A DNA stretch of 6,663 nucleotides from the NCBI GenBank assembly GCA_900756555.1, contig CAAEKP010000025.1:1-6663 (forward strand). Reading direction: 5' to 3'. Both the position numbers and the translations under genes were made by a program. Shown in pieces: positions 5,941-6,663 of the stretch. The notes under the pieces were generated by a model. The model saw only the letters and a list, made by a program, of their open reading frames with translations. It was not told the origin of the DNA and did not search any database. Numbering within the stretch: position 1 is the stretch's first letter; each line of letters begins with the position of its first letter. Origin of the DNA: Peptococcaceae bacterium. Its GTDB lineage: Bacteria; Bacillota; Peptococcia; Peptococcales; Peptococcaceae.

Positions 5941-6641
5941 AATTGTTTGCCTTAGCCGACCCGCACCTCTCCTTTAATAGTGCAGGGGAAGAATATAAGC
6001 CCATGGGCATTTTTGGCGACAGCTGGCTGAATCATGGAGAGAAGATTCGCGCTAACTGGCTGGATGTGGTGCAGGACGATGATGTAGTGTTGCTGCCCGG
6101 CGATATTTCCTGGGCTATGACGCTGGAAGAAGTGCAGCCGGATTTGAACTTTTTAGCCAAATTACCGGGGCGCAAAATTATTTCAAAAGGAAATCACGAC
6201 CTATGGTGGGATAGCCTGAGCAAGGTAAAAAAAATTCTGCCGGAAGGGTTTGCCATTATACAGAATAACAGCTTTGTGTTTGGCAATGTGGCTGTGTGCG
6301 GCACCAGAGGCTGGCAGTGCCCGGAAGGAGCGTTTGCCGATGCCCACGATGAGAAAATTTTTCAGCGGGAGTTAGGCCGCTTAAAATTATCGCTGGACAG
6401 TGTGCCCAAGGAAGTGCGGCACAAAATTGTGATGCTGCATTACCCGCCGGTGAATGGCAGGCAGGAGCGGAGCGCTTTTGTGGAACTGATGCTTCAGTAT
6501 GGCGTGGAGCTTTGCCTGTATGGGCATCTGCACAGTTATGCCATCCAGAATGCCTTGGAGGGTGTTCACTGGGGAATGGAATTTCAGTTGGTAAGTGCAG
6601 ATTATCTGGGTTTCCGGCCCAGAGAAATCTGGAAGCTATAA
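5937..6641 (+). CDS. Calcineurin-like metallophosphoesterase (COG1768-like)
   Basis: This is a 234-residue cytosolic phosphohydrolase with the complete two-metal motif series: DPH (Asp8, His10), LPGDISWAM with Asp56, GNHD (85-88), His168 in MLHYPP and GHLH (196-199). Length and the N-terminal pattern (ADPHLSF, then a SWLNHGEKIRANW-type segment) fit the predicted phosphohydrolase group COG1768, whose substrate is unknown. There is no signal peptide. The start is GTG at 5937, overlapping the RNase E/G stop as GTGA; GGGAGGT at 5924-5930, inside the ribonuclease gene, is 6 nt upstream, so translational coupling is likely. Position in the operon suggests a role in nucleotide or RNA metabolism, but many such enzymes act on other phosphoesters. 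The stop is TAA at 6639-6641. The remaining 22 nt hold no gene and are too short to show a terminator. Confidence 0.92.
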   Translation: MKLFALADPHLSFNSAGEEYKPMGIFGDSWLNHGEKIRANWLDVVQDDDVVLLPGDISWAMTLEEVQPDLNFLAKLPGRKIISKGNHDLWWDSLSKVKKILPEGFAIIQNNSFVFGNVAVCGTRGWQCPEGAFADAHDEKIFQRELGRLKLSLDSVPKEVRHKIVMLHYPPVNGRQERSAFVELMLQYGVELCLYGHLHSYAIQNALEGVHWGMEFQLVSADYLGFRPREIWKL

Positions 6642-6663
6642 TAAATCAAAGCTGCAAAAACAG

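Overview
The window looks like a Bacillota chromosome. Strong AGGAGG-type ribosome sites precede almost every gene, and the core is a TIGR03960 / TIGR03936 / RNase E/G gene row of the kind found in Clostridia and Negativicutes. A Negativicutes-like host is plausible, but that is a guess from gene content and moderate GC. Nothing here fixes the genus.

Left end (1 to about 700): accessory, AT-rich DNA. It opens with the 3' part of an IS256-family (Mutator-type) transposase gene that carries a frameshift and an in-frame stop. A strong hairpin and a typical IS256-type end sequence follow. Next come a short minus-strand open segment that may be the tail of another decayed gene, a plus-strand terminator with no gene before it, and a long perfect hairpin that ends the next gene, which reads from the other strand.

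Middle left (701 to 1452): a minus-strand gene for a small stand-alone HD hydrolase of the RelA/SpoT (p)ppGpp-hydrolase type. The gap between it and the divergent operon holds an orphan plus-strand terminator and a good candidate promoter.

Operon (1453 to 6641, plus strand): four genes. They encode a TIGR03960 radical SAM protein with an N-terminal B12-binding-like domain, its companion TIGR03936 (DUF2344) protein, an RNase E/G-family ribonuclease with an apparent C-terminal TRAM-like domain, and a COG1768-like metallophosphoesterase. The first two overlap by 32 nt and the last two by 4 nt (GTGA), so both pairs are probably translationally coupled. The second and third are separated by 236 nt holding a 147-nt imperfect palindrome (MITE- or repetitive-element-like) and a smaller leader hairpin just before the ribonuclease start.

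How they work together: RNase E/G points to RNA processing. The radical SAM pair is widely conserved next to it but has no established reaction, so a shared role in RNA maturation or modification is inference. No clear new defence or mobile system is present. The most interesting items are the intra-operon palindrome, the RNase E/G-TRAM architecture and the uncharacterised radical SAM pair.
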